Shown here piece by piece: positions 11,271-21,199 of a stretch of 64,000 nucleotides of DNA. Source of the DNA: Euglena gracilis (lineage: Eukaryota; Euglenida; Euglenophyceae; Euglenales); contig CP154955.1 in assembly GCA_039621445.1 (NCBI GenBank), forward strand, positions 37,055,123 through 37,119,122, given 5' to 3'. Within the stretch, counting starts at the first letter, position 1. The number at the start of each line of letters is the position of its first letter. The notes under the pieces are model-generated. The model was not told the DNA's origin, did no database searches, and saw only the letters and a program-made list of their open reading frames with translations. Both the position numbers and the translations under genes were made by a program.

Positions 11271-11935
11271 GCTTGGTCCAGACGACTGAAGAAAATGTCG
11301 TCTCAGTGGGGGTGTTCCCCCCGTGACCCCCCCCCCCGTGGCCCCCCCCCCCCCGTGACCCCCCCCCGTGACCCGAACAAGGACCCTTTTCGGCGAAATT
11401 TTGTCGCCTAATTTGATAAAATTCTGGGGCAGATTCCTAATTTTGAGGCGTAAATTTTTCAAATTTGGGCTTGGTGATTCCTAAGTTGGTATCAAAATCC
11501 AATTTTAGGTGTGGGGGTTCCTAATTTGTGGAATTTTCCTCCAAAAATTTCGACTCGGTGATTCCTAATTTTGCCACCAAAAAATGTGGTGTTCCCCCCG
11601 TGACCCCCCCCCCATGCAGGGATGGCGGGGGGATTAAAATCCCCCCGCATTTAAATCGCCTAGAAATTAAGGGATTTAAATCGGAGGGGATTTAAATCGT
11701 TTTTTAGACGAACGCGGGCTTCTGCCGCCGAGTAAGAGTTTTATTGTCGAAAACATTTCGCCCAATGTAGAAACTTTCGAGCCCACCTAAATGTCTCCAC
11801 GCCAGGCAAATCCGCTCGCCGACAGGACCTTTTTGGTCTTCCCCCCGTCCAAACACCACCCGACAGGGGGGAAACCTCTTTTGCTGCGGACACAAAAAAA
11901 GAAGATGGGCCAAGTATCTTTTTGTGAAGACCAGC

Positions 11936-12300
11936 GTTGACAAACAGAGGGGGACAGTTCTCGGCACAGGGCAGTTTTGGGGCCCACAGGGGGGGACAGT
12001 TTTGGGCACAGGGGGGAGTGGGGGGGACAGTATTCGGCCATTGGGGGGTTTTGTGCCACAAGGTTTGTGCCACAACCAACTGCTAAAAACTGGTCCCAAA
12101 AGTTTTTGCCACAGCCACTGCAAAAACTAGCCTGCACAACCAACTGTAACATCTAGCCCCGAAAAGTTTTTACCACAGCATGGTGCCCAGTTGTGGCACA
12201 CAGGTTGACCTCCCTTGGCCAAAACCCAAAAAATTGACCCCACCAAAACTGGACACCTGTGGACCAAAACTGGCCAACACACTAAAATTGCCCCCACCTG
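11936..12300. repeat. GGGACAGTTTTGGGCACAGG repeats and related CCAAAACTGG words
   Basis: Degenerate tandem repeats with the CAGTTTTGGG core also seen at 4187 and 5107, grading into CACCAAAACTGGCCAAC words. No coding evidence. Confidence 0.65.
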
Positions 12301-12439
12301 TGCAACAATCCAGGCTGAAAAACTTTCTTTCAGGAAAAAAATGGTCACCAACATGTGCAAGTCTGGACCCATTCATGCTGGACAAATCCACCTGCCCCAT
12401 TTGCCCCTGATTTGCCCATTGACATTAAACCACATCATA

Positions 12440-12900
12440 CGCATTATTTTCTTTTCCAGGCAAAGCACAGAAAAGACAAAAACATGCAAGCAAAGCAGTT
12501 TAGAAACCACCAAATAACTTCAAGTTCATCCTTCTCCCAGGAAGACGGTATCCAGCGCCAACAATTGAAATTCGTCCTTCCCCAGGGAGACGGTCTCCAG
12601 CATCACACCTGTGGGGGAAACAAACTGCACGCACAGAACTACCACTACGACGCACACCAGTTCACAGCCACATCCTTGAATGAAACACAGCTGGGGGACT
12701 TCTTCTGCCTGCACCAGCAGGACTTCTTCTACCTCTCCACCAGGAAGTCCTCTTCTGCCTGCACCAGCAGGACTTGTAAGTTGTAAACTTGAACCATTGA
12801 ACTTGAACTTCGAACTTGATCGAACTCGGCCTTGACAGCAGCTTGTAAACCAACAAGGGGCTAGTTGTCCGCCATATTTTATGCTAAAAAAAAAAGAGGC
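12440..12900. other. Unassigned open stretch with short internal repeats
   Basis: A plus-strand ORF covers 12355-12786. Its 3' part repeats TGCACCAGCAGGACTTCTTC-like words at 12699-12776, so the openness reflects repetition. No family recognised. Confidence 0.35.
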
Positions 12901-13139
12901 ACTAAAAAATAGACAAATAAAAAATACACTGATAAAACCCTAATTCAAAATCGCGAGTGATGGCGGATAATAATCGACAATTTTCTGCGATTTCAAAAAT
13001 TCGTGAGGGATTTAAATCGGGTGTCCAAAATTACCTGATTTAAATTGATTTTTGACAATCCCTGCCCCCGTGACCCTCCCGTGACCCGAACCACCCCCAG
13101 TGCACGCGACTCTGGGCGGATATATACCAAGGAAGGAAA

Positions 13140-13290
13140 TTTTTTTTGGTCCGGCCGGCTGGCAAGACAGACATTGGTCCGGCTTGACGGACGGCTGGCG
13201 AAAAAATGCTTCGTCCGGACGGACGGCTGGGCGTCCAGCATTGGTCCGGCAGAAGAGGTCCGGACGGCTCGGACGGCTAGCCGGCCAGCC
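13140..13290. repeat. GTCCGGACGGACGGCTGG repeat
   Basis: Several copies of CCGGACGGACGGCTGG with GCGAAAAAATGC spacers, related to 11190-11270. Inside an intron of the decayed hAT gene. Confidence 0.7.
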
Positions 13291-13446
13291 GCCCCCCAGA
13301 TGGCACCTGGAAATGAAACAGAATGGTTTGGCCCAACTTGCAAGCCATGCACAGTGGTGGTAACTTGTACAGATCTTCCATCAACAATTGCAGGGAGTGA
13401 GCCGCACATCTGCACAGGTAGATAGATTGTACTAACCGAGTGTAAC

Positions 13447-13706
13447 TAAATGACCCCCCCCCTAGATGACCCTTTGGGGGGTCCTAAAGCAACATTACCA
13501 TGCCCCCCCCCCCATATAAGACCCCCCCCATATAAGACCCCCCCCCTTGGCCGGCCGAAGGCCGGCCCTTTGGCCGGGACCGACCCCCCCCCATATAAGA
13601 CCCCCCCCCATATAAGACCCCCCCCCTGGGATTTTGGCTCCCGAGGGGGGGTCTTATATGGGGGGGGGGGCATGGTAATAGGGTCATTTAGGGGGGGGGT
13701 AAACAC
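13447..13706. repeat. C-tract/ATATAAGA foldback repeat
   Basis: Near-palindromic. The outer words AAATGACCCCCCCCC and GGGTCATTTAGGGGGGGGG, and the inner ATTACCATGCCCCC and GGGGCATGGTAAT, are inverted. In between are four CATATAAGACCCCCCCC units around a GGCCGGCCGAAGGCCGGCC centre. It lies in an intron of the decayed hAT gene. Confidence 0.8.
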
Positions 13707-14119
13707 GAGTGAGACACCTGATATGAAACACTTTCGGGTATTTTTCAGAGAACTTCTGCAATGCAAGTTGGATGCCACTGTGATTGTCACCAACGCAGGC
13801 AACAAGAATGCCACTCATTTTCTCGATGATTTCTTTTCCCTTTTCCAGGACCTGGGAGAATGATGCGGGAACGCAAGCCTTGAAACACAGGGGAGGCTGT
13901 GACCTGCAAGATAGTTTCATGGTCATTGTGGCAGCATTGCGACGTAATTTACAAATGTAACTTTCGCGTGTAACTTACAGGTAACTTACATCGTAATTTA
14001 TTTTTAAATTACGGCCGTGTAATTTTTGTTTTCGAGGCCTTCTGAAATTTGGGATTGCCCATGCCTTTTTTGTTTCAAGAACGTAATCATTTAATGGAAA
14101 AACAGTTGGAAGAACCAGA

Positions 14120-14190
14120 GGGCGAGTAGCCGAGTGGTAGAGCGTGTGCTCGTTAACACTGCGGTTGTGGGTTCGATTCACACGTCGTCT
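14120..14190 (+). tRNA. tRNA-like sequence, anticodon uncertain, in element copy 2
   Basis: Same sequence as 6865-6935. D-arm TAGCCGAGTGGTAGAGC, T-arm TGTGGGTTCGATTCACA, 8-base anticodon loop containing TCGTTA. Followed by a T-run at 14189-14196 that could end pol III transcription. Confidence 0.45.
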
Positions 14191-14245
14191 TTTTTGGTTC
14201 ATTTTTTGTGGCAAAATTCACTGTGGAATAATTGAAAAAATCACA

Positions 14246-14316
14246 ATCATGTGTGGGGATTGAACCCACGACCTCACGCTTAGGAAGCATGCACTATAAC
14301 CACCGGGCTACATGTA
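14246..14316 (-). tRNA. tRNA-like sequence, CCT anticodon loop, in element copy 2
   Basis: Same sequence as 6739-6809, on the minus strand: T-arm GTGGGTTCAATCCCCAC and anticodon arm with loop TTCCTAA. The two tRNA-like units face each other across about 55 bp inside the transposon. Confidence 0.5.
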
Positions 14317-14444
14317 TGGTTGTCTGTCCAGGAAATTTTTCATTATAGCCTAGCTCTGAAGAGCTATGTTAGCAAGTAATATTAGGAATCTTGTTGTTGG
14401 TAAGATGTGGTTTCGTGAGCTTTTCCTCCCCCTTCACAGACACA

Positions 14445-15415
14445 ATGAAACACAAGTCCGCTATCTGGGACTTTTTTGTTGCTTTTGATGAAGACAACAA
14501 TGTTTTATCCGGGTCAAGTGTGACGAAGGCAAAGAAGGTTTTGTGTAAGAAGTGTGATTGGGAAAAATCCTGTAATCAGACACGTATGAAAAGACATTTG
14601 GAAGAATGTAAAGGAAAAGAAATTGTTGCAGAACTGGAAGCCCCAACCCCAATGGTAACCACCCCCAGTGCTAAGAAGCAGTTGGTTGTAAGCTCTTTTA
14701 TGGATCGCAAATTCACGGAATCTGAGCAAAAGACAGCACAAATGGCACAGGTTGAACACATTTTTTGGTTCTGTTCTTTTCTTTGTCCCTCCCTAGGCGT
14801 TTGCAATTGTTATGAGCCGGACGAGCCATAACCAAATTGAGCAAAGCTGGACATTGGACTTTTTGGCTTTTTTGAGAAAGGATTACATTCCACCCACAAG
14901 ACACACTCTGTTGACATGCATCACAGAGTTGGAAGTTGGGTTGAAGGAGCAGGTTTTATGAGCCATTTCTGCTGCAAAATATGTGGCGGTTGTTGTGGAT
15001 GGGTGGGAAGACCATCAAAAGTTCCCAACCCTGGGATTCACTGTCCATATACCAGGTGAATATTTTTTAATAAGATTTCACATCAATTTTTTTTGTTTCA
15101 GACGGACGAGCTCTTTTGTTTAAGTTTAAAAGAGTCACCGAGAGGGAGACTGGTGAGTTTTTGGAGAAGGCCATATCTGCTGTGGTTGCCGAGCTACATG
15201 ATATGGGTGTTGTGGTTACTTCAGCAAGGGTTGTACAGTTTAACAACCTTAGAACCTTGAAGCCCCCCAAGGCCCCCAAGACCCCCCAAAAAACAAGTAT
15301 TTTTTTATTTCTCGATTTTTTGAAGGAAACTATGGTACACCCCTGGTTTTGAAGGAAAAATTGTAATTATCAATTTGTTGAAGCAGATTTCAAATCGGAC
15401 AACAACGCCACGGCT
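14445..15415 (+). pseudogene. hAT transposase, N-terminal part only (in element copy 2)
   Basis: Exons 14445-14750, 14797-15055 and 15102 onward, joined by a 46-bp and a 46-bp GT-AG intron in phase. Exon 1: BED finger with AIWDFFVAF, CKKC and RHLEEC. Exon 2: SWTLDFLAFLRKDYIPP, the usual hAT stretch before the RNase H fold, then a TGA at 14959-14961, then KYVAVVVDGWEDH in the same frame. Exon 3 ends at a stop at 15350-15352. A further open piece after 15385 contains SDNNATAVEV, resembling the hAT DNA-x-N block. The CAAH block and C-terminal dimerisation region are absent. Confidence 0.85.
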
Positions 15416-15831
15416 GTGGAGGTGTGCTGTGGTTTGCCAATGTTGCCAGATGTGAGGGAAAGCCATGAAATTTGGTTTTTGAGGTTTGGGCCGAGGTGAA
15501 TTTTTCCCAAAAAATTAAATTTCATAAATTTCATAAATTTCATTAATTTCAGTAAGTTACCGTAACTTACAGTAACGTAATTTATAAATCTTAAATTACG
15601 CGAAATTTGCAATGCTACATTGTGGAGGATAGGCACGCTGTGCAAGTAGTATGCCTTCTTGTTCACAATCATGGACATGGACCGAAGCTTCCGATGCACC
15701 TTACCACCGTCAATAGCCAACGTCACAAATTGACCTTGAACCAATTTGCCAACCTCGGCTTTCAATCTGCAATAGAATTCAGCAAGTTTGGTCATTTCTT
15801 CGGGCAGATTTTTTCGATCCATTGCTCAAGG

Positions 15832-16495
15832 GGGGGTCGGCACACCCCTCCCCCCCCCTCACCGACCCCCTCGCCACGCCATTTTACCCCCCCTCCCCCC
15901 CTTTTCAGACCCCCTCGCCACGCCATGTCAGGCCCGCCAAAGAAAATTTTCTTGGCAAACCCTGGGGGGGACGCGGGAGGGGGACGTGGGGGCACCACGA
16001 CACCATGACAAGAGCTGGTATTTGTTTCGTTTTTGTTAATTTGTGTGACATGGGCGAGCAATGGCTTGTCATATCAGTTGATTGAGGACACTCTTCCGGA
16101 GAACGTTTGCTTCATGCATTCCTTGGGGGGTCGGCACGCCGTGGCGAGGGGTCCGGCTAGGGGGGGGGAGGGGGGGGTTTTGGCGTTTTTTTTGGCGTGG
16201 CGAGGGGGTCCCGGATGGGGGGGGAGGGGTGCGCGGGACGGGGGGTCGGCACACCCCTCCCCCCCCCCTCACCGACCCCCTCGCCACGCCATTTTACCCC
16301 CCCTCCCCCCCCTTTTCAGACCCCCTCGCCACGCCATGTCAGCCGCGCCAAAGAAAATTTTCTTGGAAAACCCCCGCGCACCCCTCCCCCCTCTCCACAC
16401 CAAAACCCCCCCTCCCCCCCCCTAGCCGGACGGCTCGCCACGGCGTGCCGACCCCCCCACGCCCCTCCCTCCCCCGCGTCCCCAAAACTACAATG
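15832..16495. repeat. C-rich composite repeat, duplicated
   Basis: The segment GGTCGGCACACCCCTCCCCC to AAAGAAAATTTTCTTGG occurs at 15833-15955 and again at 16245-16366. Partial inverted forms (GGGGTCGGCACGCCGTGGCG and complement) lie at 16125-16150 and 16430-16450. The long ORFs here run through low-complexity Pro/Gly codons and are not credible proteins. Confidence 0.75.
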
Positions 16496-16709
16496 AATCA
16501 ACCTTTTGTCAGGGCAAAGCAGGATTGGGCAATTTCTCCTGCCGGCCAGTTTTCTTTTCTCTTCTTTCCGAAAAAATAGGGAGATGGAAAAATGCGAATT
16601 ACCCATACTCAGCAATAATAATATTCAGCAATCGCGAAACTGGCGTGCGCGAATGGAATCGAAGTTATTATGCTAATTTTTTCTCCTTCTTTTCTCCTCA
16701 TAGGGCGCC

Positions 16710-16921
16710 ATGGCTGGCGGCAGAAGGCAGTCACTTGTCTGGGAAGAATTGGAGCAGCACTTTACAGCGGTGCAGAAGAATGCACAAGGACTTTGGATCA
16801 AGGCCAAATGCAATTATTGCACGACATGGCCACACCACCCGCATGCAGCTGCACTACATGAACAAACACCATGAGATGGTTATGCGAGTTCGCAACGCCA
16901 TGGAACAGTCTGCAGACGGTG
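16710..16921 (+). pseudogene. BED-type zinc finger exon with a frameshift
   Basis: Begins after a TAG|G acceptor with an ATG at 16710. It reads SLVWEELEQHFTAVQ then AKCNYCTTW, the first half of a BED finger. A +1 change near 16825 is needed to continue into RMQLHYMNKHHEM, which supplies the His half. A GT donor follows at about 16919. Probably the N-terminal exon of a hAT transposase, now orphaned. Confidence 0.55.
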
Positions 16922-17062
16922 AGAAAAAAGTGCGATTTGACCAAGGCATTGGACGGTAAAAGCAGCCAGGAAAGAGCCGAACGTGCCTTGGCTATGCTGA
17001 AGTTATAGACAGGTTAACTGGTTAATCGTTAATCGGTTAACGTGACCCCCCCCCCCCCTATT

Positions 17063-17247
17063 TGAAACCGTGTTTGGGCCGATTTCGAGACTTTGAAAGT
17101 CTTAAATCTTCGCCCAAAACACGGTTTCAAACAAGAACAGTGTTTTGGGCCAAGGTTTTAGGGGGCCCAGGGCGAGCCACGGCGCCTTCGGCGCCGCGGT
17201 CCCCGCCCCTGGGCTCCCCCTAACTCTTGGCCCAAACACAGTTCTTG
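17063..17247. repeat. Double-hairpin foldback repeat, copy 2
   Basis: Same two-hairpin structure as 9669-9854. It sits in C-tract sequence: CCCCCCCTATT upstream and CACAGTTACCCCCCC downstream. Confidence 0.9.
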
Positions 17248-17499
17248 ACACAGTTACCCCCCCTGATAGTCGCCCCCCCCCCCCTTGGGGGGGCGACAAT
17301 TAGGGGGGGGGGTTATCCATGGACCCATGGAAATGTGGGGTGAATTGAGTAACCCCCCCCTAATTGTCACCCCCCCAATAGTCGCCAGGGTCAAAACGCT
17401 CCCAAGGGGGTGCCATACAGCGGGGGGGTCACGTTAATCGATCGTGACCCCCCCCCAGTTAATCGATCGATCGAGCCCAACCCAGTTAATTGCTTCCTG

Positions 17500-17590
17500 A
17501 TTTTCAGAGCAATGTCGCCTTCTGATTCTTGGGTGTGGCCGCACTTCAAGAAGCCCAGAGAAGGCTATTTGTCAAGTGCCAAAGGCTGAT
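17500..17590 (+). pseudogene. Short BED-finger-like scrap
   Basis: After a possible TTTTCAG acceptor, the plus strand reads SDSWVWPHFKKPREG, the W-x-HFxK signature that opens BED fingers, then hits a stop. Too short to assign further. Confidence 0.35.
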
Positions 17591-17595
17591 GGTGC

Positions 17596-18245
17596 CCCCT
17601 AAACCCCCCCCAAAAATAAGACCCCCCCCCCAAAAATAAGACCCCCCCTGGGCCGATCGAGCAAAAATCCAAAAATAAGACCCCCCCCATGAAACCGTGT
17701 TTGGGCCGATTTGGAGACTTTAAAAGTCTTAAATCTTCGCCCAAAACACGGTTTCAATCAAGAACAGTGTTTTGGGCCAAGGTTTTAGGGGGCCCAGGGG
17801 CAACCACGGCGCCTTCGGCGCCGCGGTCCCCGCCCCTGGGCTCCCCCTAACTCTTGGCCCAAACACAGTTCTTGACACAAAATAAGACCCCCCCTGACGG
17901 CGCGAAGCGCCGGGGACGGTGAAAATTTTCCCTGAGAAATTGCCAAAAACCCAATTTTCACACACAAAAATGATGAAATTTCAAAAAAATTCAGATTCTT
18001 GGAGTGCAAAAAAACATGCTAAATGCTATGTCAACTTACACCAATTTACACATGGCGCGAATCGCCGAAGGAAAATTTTTAGTGTTTTTTGGGAACCTGA
18101 AAAATGATTTTTTTTTTCGGGCCTGGGTCGGTCAAGAAAAAATCCAAAAATAAGACCCCCCCCCCAAAATAAGACCCCCCCTGGAGGTTTCCAGCAACGG
18201 ACCCAAAAATAAGACCCGGGTCTTATTTTTGGGGGGGGTTTATGG
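17596..18245. repeat. AAAAATAAGACCCCCCC repeats enclosing double-hairpin copy 3
   Basis: AAAAATAAGACCCCCC occurs at about 17610, 17630, 17670, 17880, 18145, 18165 and 18205, with one inverted GGGTCTTATTTTTGGGGGGG at 18222-18238, so the whole stretch is a loose foldback. Confidence 0.75.
17690..17874. repeat. Double-hairpin foldback repeat, copy 3
   Basis: Third copy of the two-hairpin repeat, differing from copy 2 at only a few positions. Flanked on both sides by the AATAAGACCCCCC repeat. Confidence 0.9.
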
Positions 18246-18249
18246 GCTG

Positions 18250-20860
18250 CAATTGCTTGGGTGTCAGGCACAACGTCCTTGGCGTACCACTTGACATTTG
18301 TGCACAAGCTTGAGCGAGGTACACCCTCCAAAAAAACAGAGCACTTTGAAGTGGGGGACTGCCATTGGATCGGCACCCTCGTTCCCCTTGAACGACAAGT
18401 TAACAAGTTTTCTTTTTTTTTGAGAAAGCAACAAAAAAATGGCAAAAAGCATTTTTTTTCAATGAACTTTCACAAGGCATTACCGTATCCTTGTCTGCCC
18501 AACGCACCTTCACACCCAAAAATTGTCAAGAATCTTGTCCCCTGAAAAAATGCCAACAATTGGTGCATTTACACACCCAAAACGGAATTTTGTCAAAAAT
18601 GGCCCAAAATGCATCCTAAAAAATGTGACGGGCCCCCCCCCCCCCCCGTGACCCGCACCACCCCCGAGGTTCTAATCATGATTCCCGGCAATCATGATTC
18701 CCGGCATAGCTGGGTTTTTTTGTTTTTTTTTAACAACGTGTTTTTTGGGGGGGAATCACAAAAAAAAATACCTCAAAGAAACCGAAGGAAAACTTCATTA
18801 AAACTCGGAAACACCCAGACTACGAAACCAAAACGTCCAAAAATGTAAAAAAAAATACAATTTTTTTTGTTTTTTGGCATTTTTTGCCAAAGATGGAAGT
18901 GTTGGCAAAAATGACCTAGAAGCTGCCAAATAAAAAAATATGCATTCAAATTTTTCGGTGTAAATCTTTGCGGGCGTTTTGTACCGTGTTTAAAGTCCCA
19001 GCGCCTTGCATGTATTTCCTGAGTCTGAACACAAAAACAAATGGTGAATTCAGGAAATGGAAATTGGCCTCTTGCGCATTGTGCACAGGGCAAAAAAGGG
19101 ATCGGAATGACACATGAGGCATTGATGAGGAAAATTGTTGTTGGTTGTGCAATGGTAGATAGCAATGCTGTGGATGAACAAAAGGGGACAATAACGGGGT
19201 TTGCACGTTTTGGATCTCTCCCAATTTCCTTCGATTCCCTATCATTTTCACAACATTTTCGGGGAATGGAATGAGTCGTCTGTAAGTAAACAGTTTTACT
19301 CCTGTGTTCTAGGTTCACATGTCAGTTTTGCAGACACATCCACATGTGGTGAAGGCACTCCCAAGCATTTCACATCCGTGGCAACACCATCCGAGCCATT
19401 CGCTTGATTTGTGACATCGGGGGGGGGGATGTGGAGCGCATATTTTGCACATATTTCACATATTTGGCGCACATTTCATTTTTTGGGGCCTGAAAGCACA
19501 TATTTTGCATTTTTTGAGCGCAAATTCCGAGGGTTTTCAGAATTTCCTGCTGCAAGTTTCTCCGGTTCTCGCATATTTTCTGCATATTTAGCGCACATTC
19601 CCCAGTTTCACATTTGGGTGGGATTTCATGACCCTCATCGGGAGGTTTGTGTTTGGGTGGGACCAAAATGTACGAATGTTTATCGCTATGTTTTTCAAAC
19701 CATGAGACCGATGGTTTCGTCTGGTTGGTTTTTGGCCCAAACCCCCCCTTCCCCCTCTCCCTGGAGGGGGGGGGGGGTGGGCAAAAAAACCACCAATTTC
19801 ACCCACCGCAGCAGGCAGCAGATTTTTTTCGGGCCATTTTTTTGAAATTTAGTCATGTGAATCCTGTAGTGCAGTGTAGCGACTTACTGGGTTTCTGAAG
19901 AAGAAAAAAGCGACTGACAGGTTTTGGCTCAGGTGCGGCAGAGAGCAAACTTCTGCGGAAAGCAAACTTCCACAGTAAAAAGGGACCCTCCCACTCCTCC
20001 CCTACCTCCCGTGGGCAAGGAGAGATTATTGAACATATCACATTTTTTTGAACAAGTTCGCCCAATGAAAGTGTAATTGTTTAAACCTGAGCCTTTTTGT
20101 ATTGATTTTTATTGCAGTGCCAAACTTGCATGTGTTTTTTACAATCAAAAGAAGACAGAGGCCCAATGCAATGCCAAAAGACCCTATTCATTTTTGTCCT
20201 GAACAAAAATATTAGCATTTTTGGCCAATTTTTTCCATCCAATCTTGATGAAACCAATTTTGCACATCTGGTTATCTTTAAACAATGTTGGGAAGTTTTT
20301 AGGTTCGATCGGAATTGTTTCCAACACACTTTGTTTTCGCACCTTGACTGCAAACACTTATCATGTTTCACATTGTTCTGTTGGGGGTGTGCCCCCCGCG
20401 ACCCCCCCCGCGACCCCCCCGCGACCCAGACATGGAGAGTTTCCGCATCCCAGTAGGAGCCAAGAAATGGCACCCAATTAGGAATTGGCACCCAAATTAG
20501 GAATCAAAATTGCTGAAAAAGTGTGATAAATTCCAAATTGGATCTATTTTTGGACCTTTTTTTGTGTTCCCAAGCATCATGAAAAAGCCATATTGGTTGA
20601 ATTTTGCCGAAAATATTGCATTGAGGGGATTTGGCATTTGGGGGGTCAGGTTTTGACCAACAATTCCTTGACCCATTAACCCCCCCACCAACTGACCCCC
20701 CCCCTTCGGGCGATCGAGCAAACCAGATCCCACCAACTGGGGTTCAGTAAGTGGGGGGGTTAGGGGGTGTTTTTTGGCCCTCTTCCAGTCACACACTCAG
20801 CCTCAATTTAAAACCCCCCACCTATAACCCTTCCTGAGTCGACCACCAAACAGGATCCCC
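18250..20860. other. No gene supported; AT-rich and C-tract repeats
   Basis: Includes TTTTGCACATATTT-type words at 19435-19600, a CCCCGCGACC cluster at 20393-20425, and at 20680-20775 a C-tract foldback related to 29541-29857. Short ORFs at 18773-19318 (both strands) match no family I know. Confidence 0.4.
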
Positions 20861-20879
20861 AAACCCCCCTGGCCGGGGT

Positions 20880-21195
20880 TGTTTTACAGGTTGACAAGAC
20901 AGCTCTAAACTGGACAGAAAAACTGTTTTTTCAAAGGCGAATTGCTGCTGGCGACTGTTTGAGCAAATGCAAGTGCCACACTATAATCTGCGAGGCCATG
21001 GACACCATCCTCAAGGTCCGGAGTTTGCTTGCAAAACCCGTAAGACTCCCTTGCTTCATGGAAGTATCACAGTCATGCATCCGACCAGATTATTGTCATC
21101 GTCGCCTTATTATTCGGAAAAATGCGATTTCATATCATTCTTTTTGGAGCTTTGGGTGTCCTTGTTGCGCGTTGGGCGTCCCCTTTAACATCCAT
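20880..21195 (+). pseudogene. Possible Merlin/ISXO2-type transposase remnant
   Basis: The plus strand reads LFFQRRIAAGDCLSKCKC in one frame and EFACKTRKTPLLHGSI in another, resembling the zinc-ribbon and GS-x-F region at the start of ISXO2/Merlin transposases, with frameshifts between. The match is weak and I could not find the DDE core. Confidence 0.22.
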
Positions 21196-21199
21196 CCCG

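Larger units (their letters stand above)
13932..15617 (+). mobile_element. 1686-bp non-autonomous hAT element carrying tRNA-like sequences, copy 2
   Basis: Inverted counterpart of 5438-7123 with the same length. Ends CAGCATTGCGACG and GCAATGCTA. Flanked by the 8-bp duplication CATTGTGG at 13924-13931 and 15618-15625. The target was an exon of an older hAT transposase gene on the minus strand. The conceptual translations of the two copies are identical wherever compared, so both moved recently or have been homogenised. Confidence 0.92.
10309..15822 (-). pseudogene. Older hAT transposase gene, split by element copy 2 and frameshifted
   Basis: Minus-strand segments in order: 15822-15618 (FVTLAIDGG, first RNase H-like strand), interrupted by the 13932-15617 insertion, 13923-13904, 13851-13718 (VACVGDNHSGIQ), 13409-13307 (RCAAHSLQLLMEDL, the conserved hAT CAAH-type block), 11159 to about 10860 (LVKPVDTTWN, matching the TRWNS block), about 10860-10755 in another frame, and 10712-10390 (EEFWRDKV...LALQILAV, the C-terminal dimerisation motif). 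Removing the insertion and one CATTGTGG copy rejoins an open exon ending in a GT donor. A frameshift near 10860 and C/G-rich insertions in the introns show decay. The BED-finger N-terminus is not attached; a BED-like exon on the opposite strand at 16710 may derive from it. Confidence 0.8.

Noticed and set aside
15800-16580. Pro-rich plus-strand ORFs over 100 residues
   Set aside because: C-tract composite repeat, duplicated and inverted; no conserved residues.
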